Source of the DNA: JAGOCV01 sp049445855
GTDB lineage: Bacteria; Pseudomonadota; Gammaproteobacteria; Burkholderiales; Burkholderiaceae_C
DNA length: 64,000 nucleotides
Assembly: GCF_049445855.1 (NCBI RefSeq)
Contig: NZ_JBMSDV010000005.1
Location: 248,001-312,000 of the forward strand
Reading direction: 5' to 3'
Part shown: positions 39,601 through 47,318 of the stretch, one piece after another
Layout of the letters: each line of letters starts with the position of its first letter
Numbering within the stretch: the first letter of the stretch is position 1
The notes under the pieces: generated by a model
What the model saw: the letters and a program-made list of their open reading frames with translations, nothing else
Database searches by the model: none
What the model was told of the DNA's origin: nothing
Translations under genes and position numbers: made by a program

Positions 39601-39625
39601 CGTGAAGGTGGAGCCTGCGCGATGA
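33677..39625 (+). CDS. Bacterial alpha-2-macroglobulin with thioester (YfhM/type I)
   Basis: A 1982-residue secreted protease trap. A signal peptide (ALAALLGAAALQAHA) precedes the MG domains. The thioester motif CLEQ is at residues 1491-1494 (in NYPFICLEQKTSKSVGL), so covalent capture of attacking proteases is possible. Just before the bait/ANA region is a Gly-rich stretch (APGGGGGRSNTREL). The E. coli homologue is a lipoprotein; here no lipobox Cys is seen, so it may be soluble in the periplasm or held by another means. Its ATG follows GGAGG. It overlaps pbpC by 4 bp, the classic pairing that repairs peptidoglycan after attack. Confidence 0.94.
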   Translation: MQRTTILNHALAALLGAAALQAHALQITRLTPQGEVAQVRQIVAQFDEPAVNFGDPKALAPLTVTCSDPQAARGAGRWANDKQWLFDFERDLPPGVNCTVQARSGFASPKGSELPRTSFRFSTGGPFVRDMRPGSWERIDEEQVFVMQLNGAATPASVQANVSCAMEGVGERIGIRMLEGAQRNDVLKSLRMDKEAANDPQRFAVFSCARRLTPSARVQVIYGKGVATPGGVANNVEKRFTWQVREPFAATFNCERENAQAACLPIRPMSLNFNAPVSRKLAQAIVLKSANGTVKPELEGAQDDDSLVTDLSFKPPFPERAQYTLELPRDFKDAAGRTLRNADNFPLRVATGNMPPLAKFAAAPFGIVERLAEPDGVAVLPVTLRNVEPALQVKGMLPGKVSDLQPTTDAEIIAWFRKVQRYNDFSVLRTQAARDVKGPLPAALDKDEREWVQSRMLSLLAGQAQVKTLDLPKPVNNDPRPFEVVGIPLTPGFHVVEIASQRLGGALLDERHGANRTMYVRTSALVTNLGVHFKLGRENAVAWVTTLDKGQPVPNASVRVSDCNGNELVTGKTNAQGVVTLDGLSPQPPSCRSAKGEDDEYRQAYFVSARATGTAPDGKPVQDLAFTWSDWHRGIEPWRFNLPISSEPEPDTRVHTIFDRTLLRAGETVSMKHLIRTETRQGFDLPPDVPDTLVISHLGSGQQYTQPVKWRTTGTGGRSAESEFAIPPAAKLGIYRVELKGSKDQHFESGQFRVEEFRLPVLEGRVAPAEQKALVNVKTVPANVQVNYVSGGGAANLPVRVSALVRGKYIRFNDYDAFRFDPPRDRQSGRGEGEEEETASEDQRVIADKLPVTLDRNGAGKVTIENVPVAKRPQELLLEATYADPNGEVQTLRSVSPLWPAAVIAGIRTEGWVSAKQKMKFQALALDVSGKALADVPLTVTAVARITTTSRKRMVGGFYSYDNKTEVKELGEVCSGKSDARGLLLCESTLKEAGEVELVVTAKDSSGNTAQAASSVWVTKQGELWFGGENNDRIDLLPEKKSYQPGETARFQVRMPFRFATALVAVEREGVIDTQVVQLNGQDPTVNLQVKEEWGPNVYVSVLALRGRLREVPWYSFFTWGYKAPREWWTAFWFEGREYVAPTAMVDLSKPAFRLGVAEIRVGTRAHRIDVSIKADRESYTVRGKALVTVSAKLPDGKPAAGAEVALAAVDQALLELMPNDSWNLLEAMLQRRSWGVETSTAQMEIIGRRHYGRKAVAPGGGGGRSNTRELLDTLLLWNPKVVLDANGQAQVTVPLNDALTTFRIVAVADASSGLFGTGQTTIRATQDLQIISGLPPLVREEDQYRAQFTLRNTTNKPMKVEVTPRATLLDLKPQTVEIPASEAREVAWTVTAPAQLAQTRAESLIWEIEARDTSGNARDALKATQRIVAAVPLTVQQATLVQLDGPFSLAVSPPADALPGRGGLKIALQPKLAEGLPGVRDWFANYPFICLEQKTSKSVGLRDGKMWRNVAAQLPGYLDSDGLASYFPPREGDANRGSDTLTAYVLAATHEASSLNPDFALPDTVREPMERGLVAFVEGRIQRDFWSPRKDLDMRKLAAIEALSRYGKAQGRMVQSITIAPNQWPTHTVIDWYNVLRRVPDVAQREQRLAEAGQILRSRLSYQGTKLVFSTERDDYWWWLMQSGDVNTARLILAVMDDPAWKDDMGKLANGFIGRQQRGAWHTTTANLWGGLALEKFSAKFEATPVAGITRAALAGASGSVDWSKVERIKTTDATGAAHQTTWFGAPASPGMLRNNTMFLPWPAASADNTLTASQQGAGKPWLTLQSVAAVQLREPFAAGYRISKTITPVEQAEKGKYSRGDVLRITLEVNASADMTWVVVSDPVPGGATILGTGLGRDSQIATSGEKRTGAGWPAFEERSFEAFRSYYEYLPKGTVKVEYTVRLNNVGDFALPPSRVEAMYAPEMFGETPNARVKVEPAR

Positions 39626-41868
39626 AACCCCGGCACATTGTGGCCATGCGACTCGCCGCGCTCACCTTGGCGGGCGCATCAGCTGTGCCGCCTGCGCAGG
39701 CGTTGCCGTCGTACAGCGACGTGCGTCAGCAGTACCAACCCTCCGATACGCTCATCCTCGATCGCGACGGCGAACTGCTGCACCGCATCCGCACGGACAC
39801 GAGCGTGCGGCGCGGCCAGTGGATCGCCCTCGCGGACACGTCGCCCGCGTTGCGTACCGCGCTCGTGCTGGGCGAAGACAGGCGCTTCCATGAGCATTCG
39901 GGGGTGGACTGGCGCGCGGTTTCCGCCGCCGCGTGGGGCAACCTGTGGAACACGCGCACCCGGGGCGCGTCGACCATCACCATGCAACTGGCTGGCCTGC
40001 TCGACGAAGACCTGGCCCACACGCCCGGCGGCCGCAGCGTGACCCGCAAACTCGGGCAGGCGGTCGCAGCCACGCGCCTCGAGGCCAGCTGGCGCAAGGA
40101 CCAGATCCTCGAGGCTTACCTCAACCTCGTTCCCTTCCGCGGCGAACTGGTCGGCATCGATGCGCTGTCGCGCACGCTGTTCGGCAAGGCCGCGCACGGG
40201 CTCGACGAGCGCGAAGCTGCGATCGCCGCGGCACTCGTCCGCGCGCCGAACAGCAGCGCGAAGCTCGTCGCGCAACGCGCCTGTGAACTGCTCGGACGCA
40301 TGCAGCCAGGCACGCGCGTGGATTGCGTCGGGCTCGACATGTTCGCCACGGCAGCCATGCAGCAGCGCTCGTATGCGGCGAGCGAGGGGATCGCAGCGCA
40401 CGTGGCGGCGCGCCTCGTGCGCGAGCAGCGCGACTCAACGGCTTCTTCCCTGGTCGCCTCCACGCGCATCACCACGACGCTGCGTGCGCCGTTGCAGCGC
40501 TTCGCCACGGAAACACTGTCGCGCCAGTTGCGCGAGCTTGCCGGCCGGCATGTCGAAGACGGCGCAATCATCGTGCTCGACAACAGGAGCGGCGACGTGC
40601 TTGCCTGGGTGGGTTCATCCGGCCCGTTGAGCCGCGCCGGCGAAGTCGACGGCGTGACCGCGCTGCGGCAGGCCGGCTCCACCCTCAAACCCTTCCTGTA
40701 TGCGCAGGCCATCGCGGAAAAGCGGCTCACCGCCGCGTCCCTGCTGGAGGATTCGCCGACGCACATCCCCACCTCCGGTGGCCTCTACATTCCCCAGAAC
40801 TATGACCGGCAATTCAAGGGTTGGGTGTCCGTGCGCACGGCACTCGGCGCATCGCTCAACGTGCCGGCCGTGCGTACGCTGGGCATGGTGTCGCCCGATG
40901 CGTTCCACCGGCAACTGAAAGACGCCGGGCTGCCTCTTCGTGAGACCGGTGGCTACTACGGCTTCAGCCTGGCGCTCGGCAGTCCGGAAGTGTCACTCCT
41001 CTCGCTGAGCAACGCGTATCGCGTCCTCGCCAACGGCGGAAGGTACGGCGAAACGCAACTGCTGCCAGTACGCAAGCCAGCGGCTTCCCGCCAGGTCTTC
41101 GACGAGCGCGCCGCGTTCATCGTCGGCGACATCCTGTCGGACACGAACGCCCGGGCCCGCACGTTCGGCACCGGCAGCGTGCTTGCCACCCGTTCATGGA
41201 CGGCGGTGAAGACCGGTACCAGCAAGGACATGCGCGACAACTGGGCCGTGGGTTGGTCGCAACGCTACACCGTCGGTGTCTGGGTGGGCAACGCCAGCGG
41301 CGAGCCGATGTGGGACGTGAGTGGTTCCACCGGCGCAGCACCCATCTGGGCCGCTGTCATGGGCTTCCTGCACGCCCAGGAGCCGGGCCGCGCACCCCGC
41401 GCACCCGCCGGGCTCGAACACGCGGTGGTGAAGTTCGCATCGCAAGGCACGCCGCTGGAAGCCGCCCGCATGGAATGGTTCCTCCCCGGCACGATGCAGC
41501 CGGTGTTCGCGGTGAACAGCCTGGACGATGGCCCGGCGGCCGGCGCTGCCACCGCTGCGGTGCGCATCACCGCGCCCGCTGACGGCACCATCGTCGCGCT
41601 CGACCCCGACATTCCGCCGGACCGGCAGCGCCTGGATTTCACCGCACACGGCCAGGGCACCCGCGCCACCGGCCTGCGCTGGCGCATGGATGGTCGCGAA
41701 TTCGCACGCGGCCCGAGCGTCCAGTGGTTGCCCTGGCCCGGCCGGCATGCGGTACAGCTTGTCAACGCCGGAGGCGACGTGCTCGACGAGATCCGCATCG
41801 AGGTGCGCGGTGCCGGCGTGAAGGCGGCCAGCGCACGAACCACGAGCCTTCCGACAGCCAAACGATAG
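39622..41868 (+). CDS. pbpC: Penicillin-binding protein 1C
   Basis: A 748-residue bifunctional peptidoglycan synthase. After a signal-like N-terminus (ALTLAGASAVPPAQA) come the glycosyltransferase motifs (LGEDRRFHEHSG from about residue 84 and RGASTITMQLAGLL), then the transpeptidase with SxxK as STLK (Ser353 to Lys356) and KTGTS (Lys530). A PBP1C C-terminal Ig-like domain (ITAPADGTIVALDPDIPPDR) closes it. It is coupled to the alpha-2-macroglobulin gene (ATGA overlap), a conserved pair that seals the wall after protease or immune attack. Confidence 0.95.
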   Translation: MKPRHIVAMRLAALTLAGASAVPPAQALPSYSDVRQQYQPSDTLILDRDGELLHRIRTDTSVRRGQWIALADTSPALRTALVLGEDRRFHEHSGVDWRAVSAAAWGNLWNTRTRGASTITMQLAGLLDEDLAHTPGGRSVTRKLGQAVAATRLEASWRKDQILEAYLNLVPFRGELVGIDALSRTLFGKAAHGLDEREAAIAAALVRAPNSSAKLVAQRACELLGRMQPGTRVDCVGLDMFATAAMQQRSYAASEGIAAHVAARLVREQRDSTASSLVASTRITTTLRAPLQRFATETLSRQLRELAGRHVEDGAIIVLDNRSGDVLAWVGSSGPLSRAGEVDGVTALRQAGSTLKPFLYAQAIAEKRLTAASLLEDSPTHIPTSGGLYIPQNYDRQFKGWVSVRTALGASLNVPAVRTLGMVSPDAFHRQLKDAGLPLRETGGYYGFSLALGSPEVSLLSLSNAYRVLANGGRYGETQLLPVRKPAASRQVFDERAAFIVGDILSDTNARARTFGTGSVLATRSWTAVKTGTSKDMRDNWAVGWSQRYTVGVWVGNASGEPMWDVSGSTGAAPIWAAVMGFLHAQEPGRAPRAPAGLEHAVVKFASQGTPLEAARMEWFLPGTMQPVFAVNSLDDGPAAGAATAAVRITAPADGTIVALDPDIPPDRQRLDFTAHGQGTRATGLRWRMDGREFARGPSVQWLPWPGRHAVQLVNAGGDVLDEIRIEVRGAGVKAASARTTSLPTAKR

Positions 41869-41882
41869 CTTGCGGGGTGACA

Positions 41883-44150
41883 ATGAGGGCGATGCCGGCA
41901 TCGCCTCCTGTCACCCATCCTTCTTCCGTGCGCCAACTCCTGGGCCGCCTCTGGGCGCTCTCGGCCTTCGCCTACAGCCTGCGCGTCTTCATTGCACTCA
42001 CGGCCATCATGGCGGTGTGCTGGCACACGGGCGAGATGGCGTGGCTGATGCCGCTGTTCCTGGGGGCCATCGCCAGCGCCATCTCCGAAACCGACGATGG
42101 CTGGCGCGGCCGGCTGCGCGCCGTCGGTGTCACGCTGGTGTGTTTCGCCGCGGCCGCCTTCTCGGTGCAATGGCTCATGCCGCACGTGCCGCTGTTCGCA
42201 CTGGGGCTCGTTGCCTCGACACTGTTCTTCGTCATGCTCGGTGCCGTCGGGCCGCGCTACCAGGCCATGGGCTATGCAACGCTCATCCTCTCCATCTACA
42301 CCGCCATCTCCATGGAGCAGCATGCCCTGCGCGGCAACGAACCGCTGTGGATCGAGCCCGTGCTGCTCGTCGCCGGTGCCGCCTGGTATGGACTGCTGTC
42401 GGTGCTGTGGGCGTCGATGTTCGTGCACCAGCCCGTGCAGCAGGCGCTGGCGAGGTTGTACCTGCTGCTGGGTGACTACCTCCATGTGAAGGCATCGCTG
42501 CTCGAACCGGTGCGCGGCCTCGACGTCGAGCGGCGGCGCCTTTCGCTCGCGCAGATCAACGGCAACGTCGTGCGCGAACTCAACTTCGTGAAGGAAAGCC
42601 TTTTCTCGCGGCTGCGCGCCACACGCAACCCACGTACCAGCCGCTACCTGCGCCTGTACTTCCTCGCACAGGACATCCATGAACGCGCCAGCTCTTCGCA
42701 CTATGCCTACGACGAACTGACCGAGGCGTTCTTCCACAGCGATGCGCTGTTCCGCGCGCAGCGGGCACTGCGGATTTCGGGCGACGACTGCGGCCAGCTG
42801 GCCGAGGCGATCCGCCTGCGTGTTCCCTTCGTGAAAAGCGCAGCGGGCGAGCAGGCCATGGAAGACTTCCGGGCGTCCATCGCCTGGCTCATGCGCGAGC
42901 CTGCCGATGCGCAGCGCAGCCAGATGATCGACACCCTGCGTGCGCTGGCCAAGAACCTGTCGCGGCTGGACGCGCAGATCGCCATCGCCAGCCGGCCACC
43001 GGCCGACACACCTGCCGCCACGGTGCAGACCGATCAGAGCCTGCTCGACCGCTCGCCGCGCAATGCGCGCGAAGCGTGGGACCGCGTGCGGCTGCAACTG
43101 AATTCCGGCGCACCGCTGTTCCGCCACGCCGTCCGGCTGTCGATCGCGCTGCTCGCGGGCTATCTCCTCATCCACAGCTTTCCATCACCGCAGGGCTACT
43201 GGATCCTGCTGACCACGCTGTTCGTCTGCCAGCCCGGATATGGTGCGACACGCCGGCGCGTGACCGAGCGGGTGACGGGCACCTTCGCTGGCCTGGTCAT
43301 CGGCTGGGCGGTGCTCGAACTGTTCCCCGAGCCGCTCATCCAGGCCGCGTTCGCAGTGTTCGCGGGCGTGGTGTTCTTCGCGTTGCGACAGGTGCGCTAT
43401 GCGCTCGCCACCGCGGCAATGACCTTGCTCGTGCTGCTCGCCGCCAACCAGGTGACCGACGGCTACGAACTCATCATCCCCCGCATGGTGGACACCTTGC
43501 TGGGCAGCGTGATTGCGAGCATCGCGGTGTTTGCCATCCTGCCCGACTGGCAGAGCCGGCGCATGCACGAGGTCGCTGCACGGGCGCTGGCCGCCAACCG
43601 CGACTACCTGCGCGCATTGCTCACGCAGTACCGCGACGGTCCGCGCGACGACCTGCCCTTCCGCCTGGCGCGTCGCAACGCGCACAACGCCGATGCCGCG
43701 CTGTCGGCCGCCATCGCAGGCATGCTGCGCGAGCCTGGTTTCCTCAAGCGCGAAGGGGACGACAGCGTGCGGCTGCTGGTGCTCTCGCACACCGTGCTCG
43801 CCTACCTCTCGGGCCTGGGTGCCCACCGCGACAAGCTCCCCGGAGGCGAGATGCGGGACCTCGCGCTTGCCGCCGGGCAAGCCATCAGCGACGAGCTCGA
43901 CGCCATCGCGCAACCGCTGGCGCGCGGACAGGCCCCGATACCGCTGACACCCGATCAGGAAGCCGAAGGCCGCGCCCTGCTGGCACAACTCAGGCAGGAC
44001 AACCCCACAGCGCCAGAGTCGCAGCGACTGATGCTGACGCAGTTGTCGTTGCTGGCACGGCAGATGCCGCTGGTCAGGCGCTCGGCGACGAGCGTGGCAC
44101 CGGATGCACCCCATGCAGCGGTGGCAGCGGTGCCGCAGTCGCCGTCCTGA
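41883..44150 (+). CDS. FUSC-family inner-membrane protein (YccS/YhfK-like)
   Basis: A 755-residue protein with two hydrophobic blocks, one near residues 25-185 (LRVFIALTAIMAVCWHTGEM, LVASTLFFVMLGAVG) and one near 415-560 (PSPQGYWILLTTLFVCQPGY, AVFAGVVFFALRQV), each followed by a soluble helical domain. This is the YccS/FusC layout related to aromatic-acid exporters such as AaeB. Start at ATG 41883 follows GGGGTGA; an ATG at 41892 is possible. It lies 14 bp after pbpC and may be cotranscribed. Substrate is unknown. Confidence 0.85.
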   Translation: MRAMPASPPVTHPSSVRQLLGRLWALSAFAYSLRVFIALTAIMAVCWHTGEMAWLMPLFLGAIASAISETDDGWRGRLRAVGVTLVCFAAAAFSVQWLMPHVPLFALGLVASTLFFVMLGAVGPRYQAMGYATLILSIYTAISMEQHALRGNEPLWIEPVLLVAGAAWYGLLSVLWASMFVHQPVQQALARLYLLLGDYLHVKASLLEPVRGLDVERRRLSLAQINGNVVRELNFVKESLFSRLRATRNPRTSRYLRLYFLAQDIHERASSSHYAYDELTEAFFHSDALFRAQRALRISGDDCGQLAEAIRLRVPFVKSAAGEQAMEDFRASIAWLMREPADAQRSQMIDTLRALAKNLSRLDAQIAIASRPPADTPAATVQTDQSLLDRSPRNAREAWDRVRLQLNSGAPLFRHAVRLSIALLAGYLLIHSFPSPQGYWILLTTLFVCQPGYGATRRRVTERVTGTFAGLVIGWAVLELFPEPLIQAAFAVFAGVVFFALRQVRYALATAAMTLLVLLAANQVTDGYELIIPRMVDTLLGSVIASIAVFAILPDWQSRRMHEVAARALAANRDYLRALLTQYRDGPRDDLPFRLARRNAHNADAALSAAIAGMLREPGFLKREGDDSVRLLVLSHTVLAYLSGLGAHRDKLPGGEMRDLALAAGQAISDELDAIAQPLARGQAPIPLTPDQEAEGRALLAQLRQDNPTAPESQRLMLTQLSLLARQMPLVRRSATSVAPDAPHAAVAAVPQSPS

Positions 44151-44168
44151 GCCGGTTGGCGTCCGGGC

Positions 44169-45272
44169 TCAGGAGCCTGCCACTGCGTCGATCGCGCGCG
44201 CCAGCACATCGCAAAGCACGTCGAGCTCCGCCTCATCGACGCCGGTGAGTTCAAGTCCGATCGACCCCTGCGCCACGCGGTGCGGAGCGACCGCCACAGC
44301 AGGATCACCCTCGCGCAGCCGGCACACCAGCGCCGCGGCATCGCCCGGCACGCGCAGCCACAGCCGCTCGAAGCCGTTGCCCAGCGGGTCCGGCGCCCGC
44401 TCGACCTGCACGCCGGGCCACCGGGCTGCGGTCGCAGCCACATGGTCCACCTTGCGCTGTTCGCCGGCCTGCCATTGCAGCGCATCCATCCCGTCACGGG
44501 CGTCGATCGCCGCCAGCACGCCCGCGATGGCTTCCTTGCTCGGCTTCATCGCGCGGCCGATGCCGCCGTGCTGCGCGTCCACCGCGCGTACCAGTGCCGC
44601 ATCGCCCACCACGAGACCGGCCGTCGGCGCACGCAGGTACTTCTGCGCGCTCAACACGACCAGGCCAGCGCCGGACGCCACCAGTTCGCGGACCCGCCAG
44701 TCCTGCGCCGCGCCGTCGAGTATCAGGGGCACCCCCGCAGCGACAGCGACCGCATGCAGCGCGCGCGTGAGGGCCTGCCCGGAGCCAGCCGCCAGATGCG
44801 ACTCCACCGCCAGCACAGCCGCGGTCTGTGCATCCTGCGCTTCATGTTTTGCGTGCGCCACCGAGTCGCATGCGACGGGCAAGGCTCCCGCGAGCCGGAT
44901 AGCCTGCGTGAGTCGCTGTCCGTAGTTCACGTCGTGCGCAGACAGGAGCACGACGCGCCGCCGCAGCCCCGTGGTGTCCGGCAGCCGCGCGATCAATGCC
45001 GCGTCTTCGCCCGTCATGCATGCCGCCACGGCCAACGTCAGGCCGGCAGCACTGCTGTGGGTGACGCAACCAGTCTGCGCGCCGCTCCATGCCGCGAGGC
45101 GCTCACCGGCCACGGCCTGCAGTTCGCCCATCACCACATGGCGGCGCAGCATCGAGGCGACGGCCTCTGCCACGGCTTCATCGCTGCGCGACACGCCGAA
45201 CGGCGTGGCTGTGCCCCAGGCGTTGATGACGCGTCGCAACGTGCAGGAGGACGGGATGCTTGCGGGAGGCAT
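44169..45272 (-). CDS. SelA-like PLP-dependent enzyme
   Basis: A 367-residue fold-type I PLP enzyme of the COG1921 (SelA/DgaE) family. INAWGTATPFGVSR resembles the INATGTVLHTNLGR-type start of the family, Asp187 in PLILDGAAQDW would contact the pyridine nitrogen, and the Schiff-base Lys211 is in VVLSAQKYLRAPTAG. No selC or selB is visible and it lacks the SelA N-terminal extension, so it is more likely a D-amino-acid or sugar-acid ammonia-lyase than selenocysteine synthase. The ATG at 45272 follows a reasonable ribosome binding site. It is divergent from the lldD-like gene. Confidence 0.78.
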   Translation of the reverse strand: MPPASIPSSCTLRRVINAWGTATPFGVSRSDEAVAEAVASMLRRHVVMGELQAVAGERLAAWSGAQTGCVTHSSAAGLTLAVAACMTGEDAALIARLPDTTGLRRRVVLLSAHDVNYGQRLTQAIRLAGALPVACDSVAHAKHEAQDAQTAAVLAVESHLAAGSGQALTRALHAVAVAAGVPLILDGAAQDWRVRELVASGAGLVVLSAQKYLRAPTAGLVVGDAALVRAVDAQHGGIGRAMKPSKEAIAGVLAAIDARDGMDALQWQAGEQRKVDHVAATAARWPGVQVERAPDPLGNGFERLWLRVPGDAAALVCRLREGDPAVAVAPHRVAQGSIGLELTGVDEAELDVLCDVLARAIDAVAGS

Positions 45273-45384
45273 GAGGAAAATTCTGCCACCATCTCCCGAC
45301 GTGCAAATTTCTTCAGCCCGGCGGCCCGGCAAAGCCGCTAGGATTCGTGGTTGCACAAAAACAGTACCCGAGGGGCTTCGCCAC

Positions 45385-46542
45385 ATGCCAGTGATCACCA
45401 CCATCGAGGACCTGCGCGTCCTCGCGAAGAAGCGCGTTCCGCGCATGTTCTACGACTACGCCGACTCCGGCTCGTGGACCGAGGGCACCTACCGCGCCAA
45501 TGAAGCCGACTTCCAGAAGATCCTGCTGCGCCAGCGCGTGGCCGTGAACATGGAAGGCCGCAGCACCCGAACGACAATGCTGGGCCAGGACGTGGCGATG
45601 CCCGTCGCCATCGCGCCCACGGGCATGACCGGCATGCAGCATGCCGACGGTGAAATCCTGGCCGCGCGCGCCGCGAAGAAGTTCGGCATCCCGTTCACGC
45701 TGTCCACCATGAGCATCTGCTCCATCGAGGACGTGGCTGCCGGCACCGACAACCATCCGTTCTGGTTCCAGCTGTACGTGATGCGCGACCGCGATTTCAT
45801 CGAGCGCCTGATCGACCGCGCCAAGGCCGCGAACTGTTCGGCGCTGGTCCTCACGCTGGACCTGCAGATCCTCGGCCAGCGGCACAAGGACATCAGGAAC
45901 GGCCTGTCGGTGCCGCCGCGGCTCACCGTGCCGACCCTGCTCAACCTGGCCACCAAACTCGGCTGGTGCTTCGACATGCTGGGCACGAAGCGCCGCAACT
46001 TCGGCAACATCTTCGGCCACGTGAAGGGCATCGAGAACATGGGCTCGCTCGCCGAGTGGACGGCCAAGCAGTTCGACCCCGCACTCAACTGGGGTGACGT
46101 GGAATGGATCAAGAAGCGCTGGGGCGGCAAGCTCATCCTCAAAGGCATCCAGGATGTGGAGGACGCACGGCTCGCGGTCGATTCGGGTGCCGATGCACTG
46201 ATCGTTTCCAATCACGGCGGCCGCCAGCTCGACGGTGCGCCTTCGTCCATCAACTCGCTGCCGTCGATCGTCGAGGCCGTCGGCCACCAGATCGAAGTGC
46301 ACATGGATGGCGGCGTGCGAAGCGGTCAGGACGTGCTCAAGGCCGTGGCGCTCGGTGCGAAGGGCGTCTACATCGGCCGCAGCATGCTGTACGGCCTGGG
46401 TGCGATGGGCGAAGCGGGCGTGACACGCGCACTCGAGGTGATCCACAAGGAACTGGACCTCACCATGGCGTTCTGCGGTCGCACCGATATCAATACGGTG
46501 GACAAGAGCATCCTGTTGCCGGGCACGTACCCGCTACCCTGA
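45385..46542 (+). CDS. lldD: FMN-dependent alpha-hydroxy-acid dehydrogenase (L-lactate dehydrogenase-like)
   Basis: A 385-residue member of the lactate/glycolate oxidase family. It oxidises an L-2-hydroxy acid to the 2-oxo acid and passes electrons to the quinone pool or oxygen. FMN and substrate sites are visible: APTGMTGMQHADGE, FQLYVMRD, LTLDLQILGQRHKD, LILKGIQDVEDA, and the active-site His/Arg in VSNHGGRQLDGAPSS, then MDGGVRSGQDVLKA. It is preceded by the divergent SelA-like gene and ends at a strong terminator. Lactate is the default substrate, but glycolate, mandelate or another acid is possible. Confidence 0.9.
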   Translation: MPVITTIEDLRVLAKKRVPRMFYDYADSGSWTEGTYRANEADFQKILLRQRVAVNMEGRSTRTTMLGQDVAMPVAIAPTGMTGMQHADGEILAARAAKKFGIPFTLSTMSICSIEDVAAGTDNHPFWFQLYVMRDRDFIERLIDRAKAANCSALVLTLDLQILGQRHKDIRNGLSVPPRLTVPTLLNLATKLGWCFDMLGTKRRNFGNIFGHVKGIENMGSLAEWTAKQFDPALNWGDVEWIKKRWGGKLILKGIQDVEDARLAVDSGADALIVSNHGGRQLDGAPSSINSLPSIVEAVGHQIEVHMDGGVRSGQDVLKAVALGAKGVYIGRSMLYGLGAMGEAGVTRALEVIHKELDLTMAFCGRTDINTVDKSILLPGTYPLP

Positions 46543-46554
46543 ATCCCAGCAAAC

Positions 46555-46582
46555 AAAAAAGGCCCCAAGGGGCCTTTTTTTT
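46555..46582 (+). terminator. Bidirectional rho-independent terminator
   Basis: AAAAAAGGCCCC and GGGGCCTTTTTTTT form a textbook stem with an AA loop region and an eight-T run. It lies between the convergent lldD-like gene (ends 46542) and the DUF4148 gene (ends 46608) and can stop both transcripts. Confidence 0.95.
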
Positions 46583-46607
46583 CTGGGGGCCGCTTGCGGG
46601 CCGTGGT

Positions 46608-46979
46608 TCAGTATGCCGATTGCGACGGCGTGCCAGCCAGCGTGGTGCTGGTCACCACATGACCGGCGTTCGCAGCCAGATAGGCCGAGCCACTGTCTTC
46701 ACCGTTCAGCGCCGTGGTTTCGTTGCGCGCGGCGATCGCTTCAGCGCGCACGTCGGCGGCATCGCGGGTCGACTTGAACGCAGCCAGCTGGTTGTAGCGG
46801 ATGGACCAGGGGTTGGCACCCTTCTGGAACTGGGCCAGTTCGGCCTGCACTTCGGCGCGGCTCTTCACGCTGTTGGCTTGCACGGCGAATTGCGAGCCGT
46901 CGGCTTCGTCGGCATGGGCGCCAACGGCACCGAAGCCAGCTGCGAGGGCGATTGCGAGGGTAGCGATATTGCGGTTCAT
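46608..46979 (-). CDS. Small secreted DUF4148 protein
   Basis: A 123-residue exported protein starting MNRNIATLAIALAAGFGAVGA with a likely cleavage after GAHA. The rest has the DUF4148 pattern: KSRAEVQAELAQFQKGANPW, and a C-terminus rich in Ser, Thr and Ala (TSTTLAGTPSQSAY). DUF4148 proteins are abundant small periplasmic proteins of Burkholderiales with no firm function. The ATG at 46979 is preceded by AAGGAA. The gene stands alone, with a long 339-bp intergenic region upstream. Confidence 0.85.
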   Translation of the reverse strand: MNRNIATLAIALAAGFGAVGAHADEADGSQFAVQANSVKSRAEVQAELAQFQKGANPWSIRYNQLAAFKSTRDAADVRAEAIAARNETTALNGEDSGSAYLAANAGHVVTSTTLAGTPSQSAY

Positions 46980-47318
46980 GATGAATTCCTTTCGATCGAG
47001 CATGTGCTCATGTGTTGACGTTTCCCGGGCATGGCGGGCTTCATCGGTCCCGTCTGTCCAGCCTCGGTGAGTCGTTGTTCAGTTGCGGCTCATCGATGGG
47101 ATGAACTTTAGGCCGATCCCCCCGCCGGATAAAGAAGCAAACGATGGACGAACCGTTTCGCGCGCGGAAACAGTCTCATGAACCTCATGAATACTGACAG
47201 TATTGCTATGATTTGTATAGCAAATGAATTGCTTCCCTTGAAAATCATGATGCTGTTTTCCGCAGTGCACTGCTGACAGGCGTCCTGACACGGATGAAGC
47301 ACAATCCTGCGCAGCCTC
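46980..47318. promoter_or_regulatory. Long intergenic region with a repeat cluster at 47176-47223
   Basis: The 339 bp between the divergent DUF4148 and dinB genes hold no convincing gene. At 47176-47223 there is a dense AT-rich cluster: direct repeat TCATGAA-CC-TCATGAA (47176-47191), overlapped by the perfect palindrome AATACTG-A-CAGTATT (47190-47204), which shares TT with a second palindrome TTGCTAT-N7-ATAGCAA (47203-47223). This looks like a composite operator. The binding protein is not known. It lies about 100 bp before dinB and 200 bp before the DUF4148 gene. Confidence 0.55.

Noticed and set aside
44169..45272. True selenocysteine synthase SelA
   Set aside because: The N-terminal tRNA-binding part is missing, the family start motif is altered, and no selB, selC or selD is seen in the window.
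47190..47204. Palindrome AATACTG-A-CAGTATT as an SOS (LexA) box for dinB
   Set aside because: The CTG and CAG are separated by 1 bp rather than the 10 bp of the proteobacterial LexA box.
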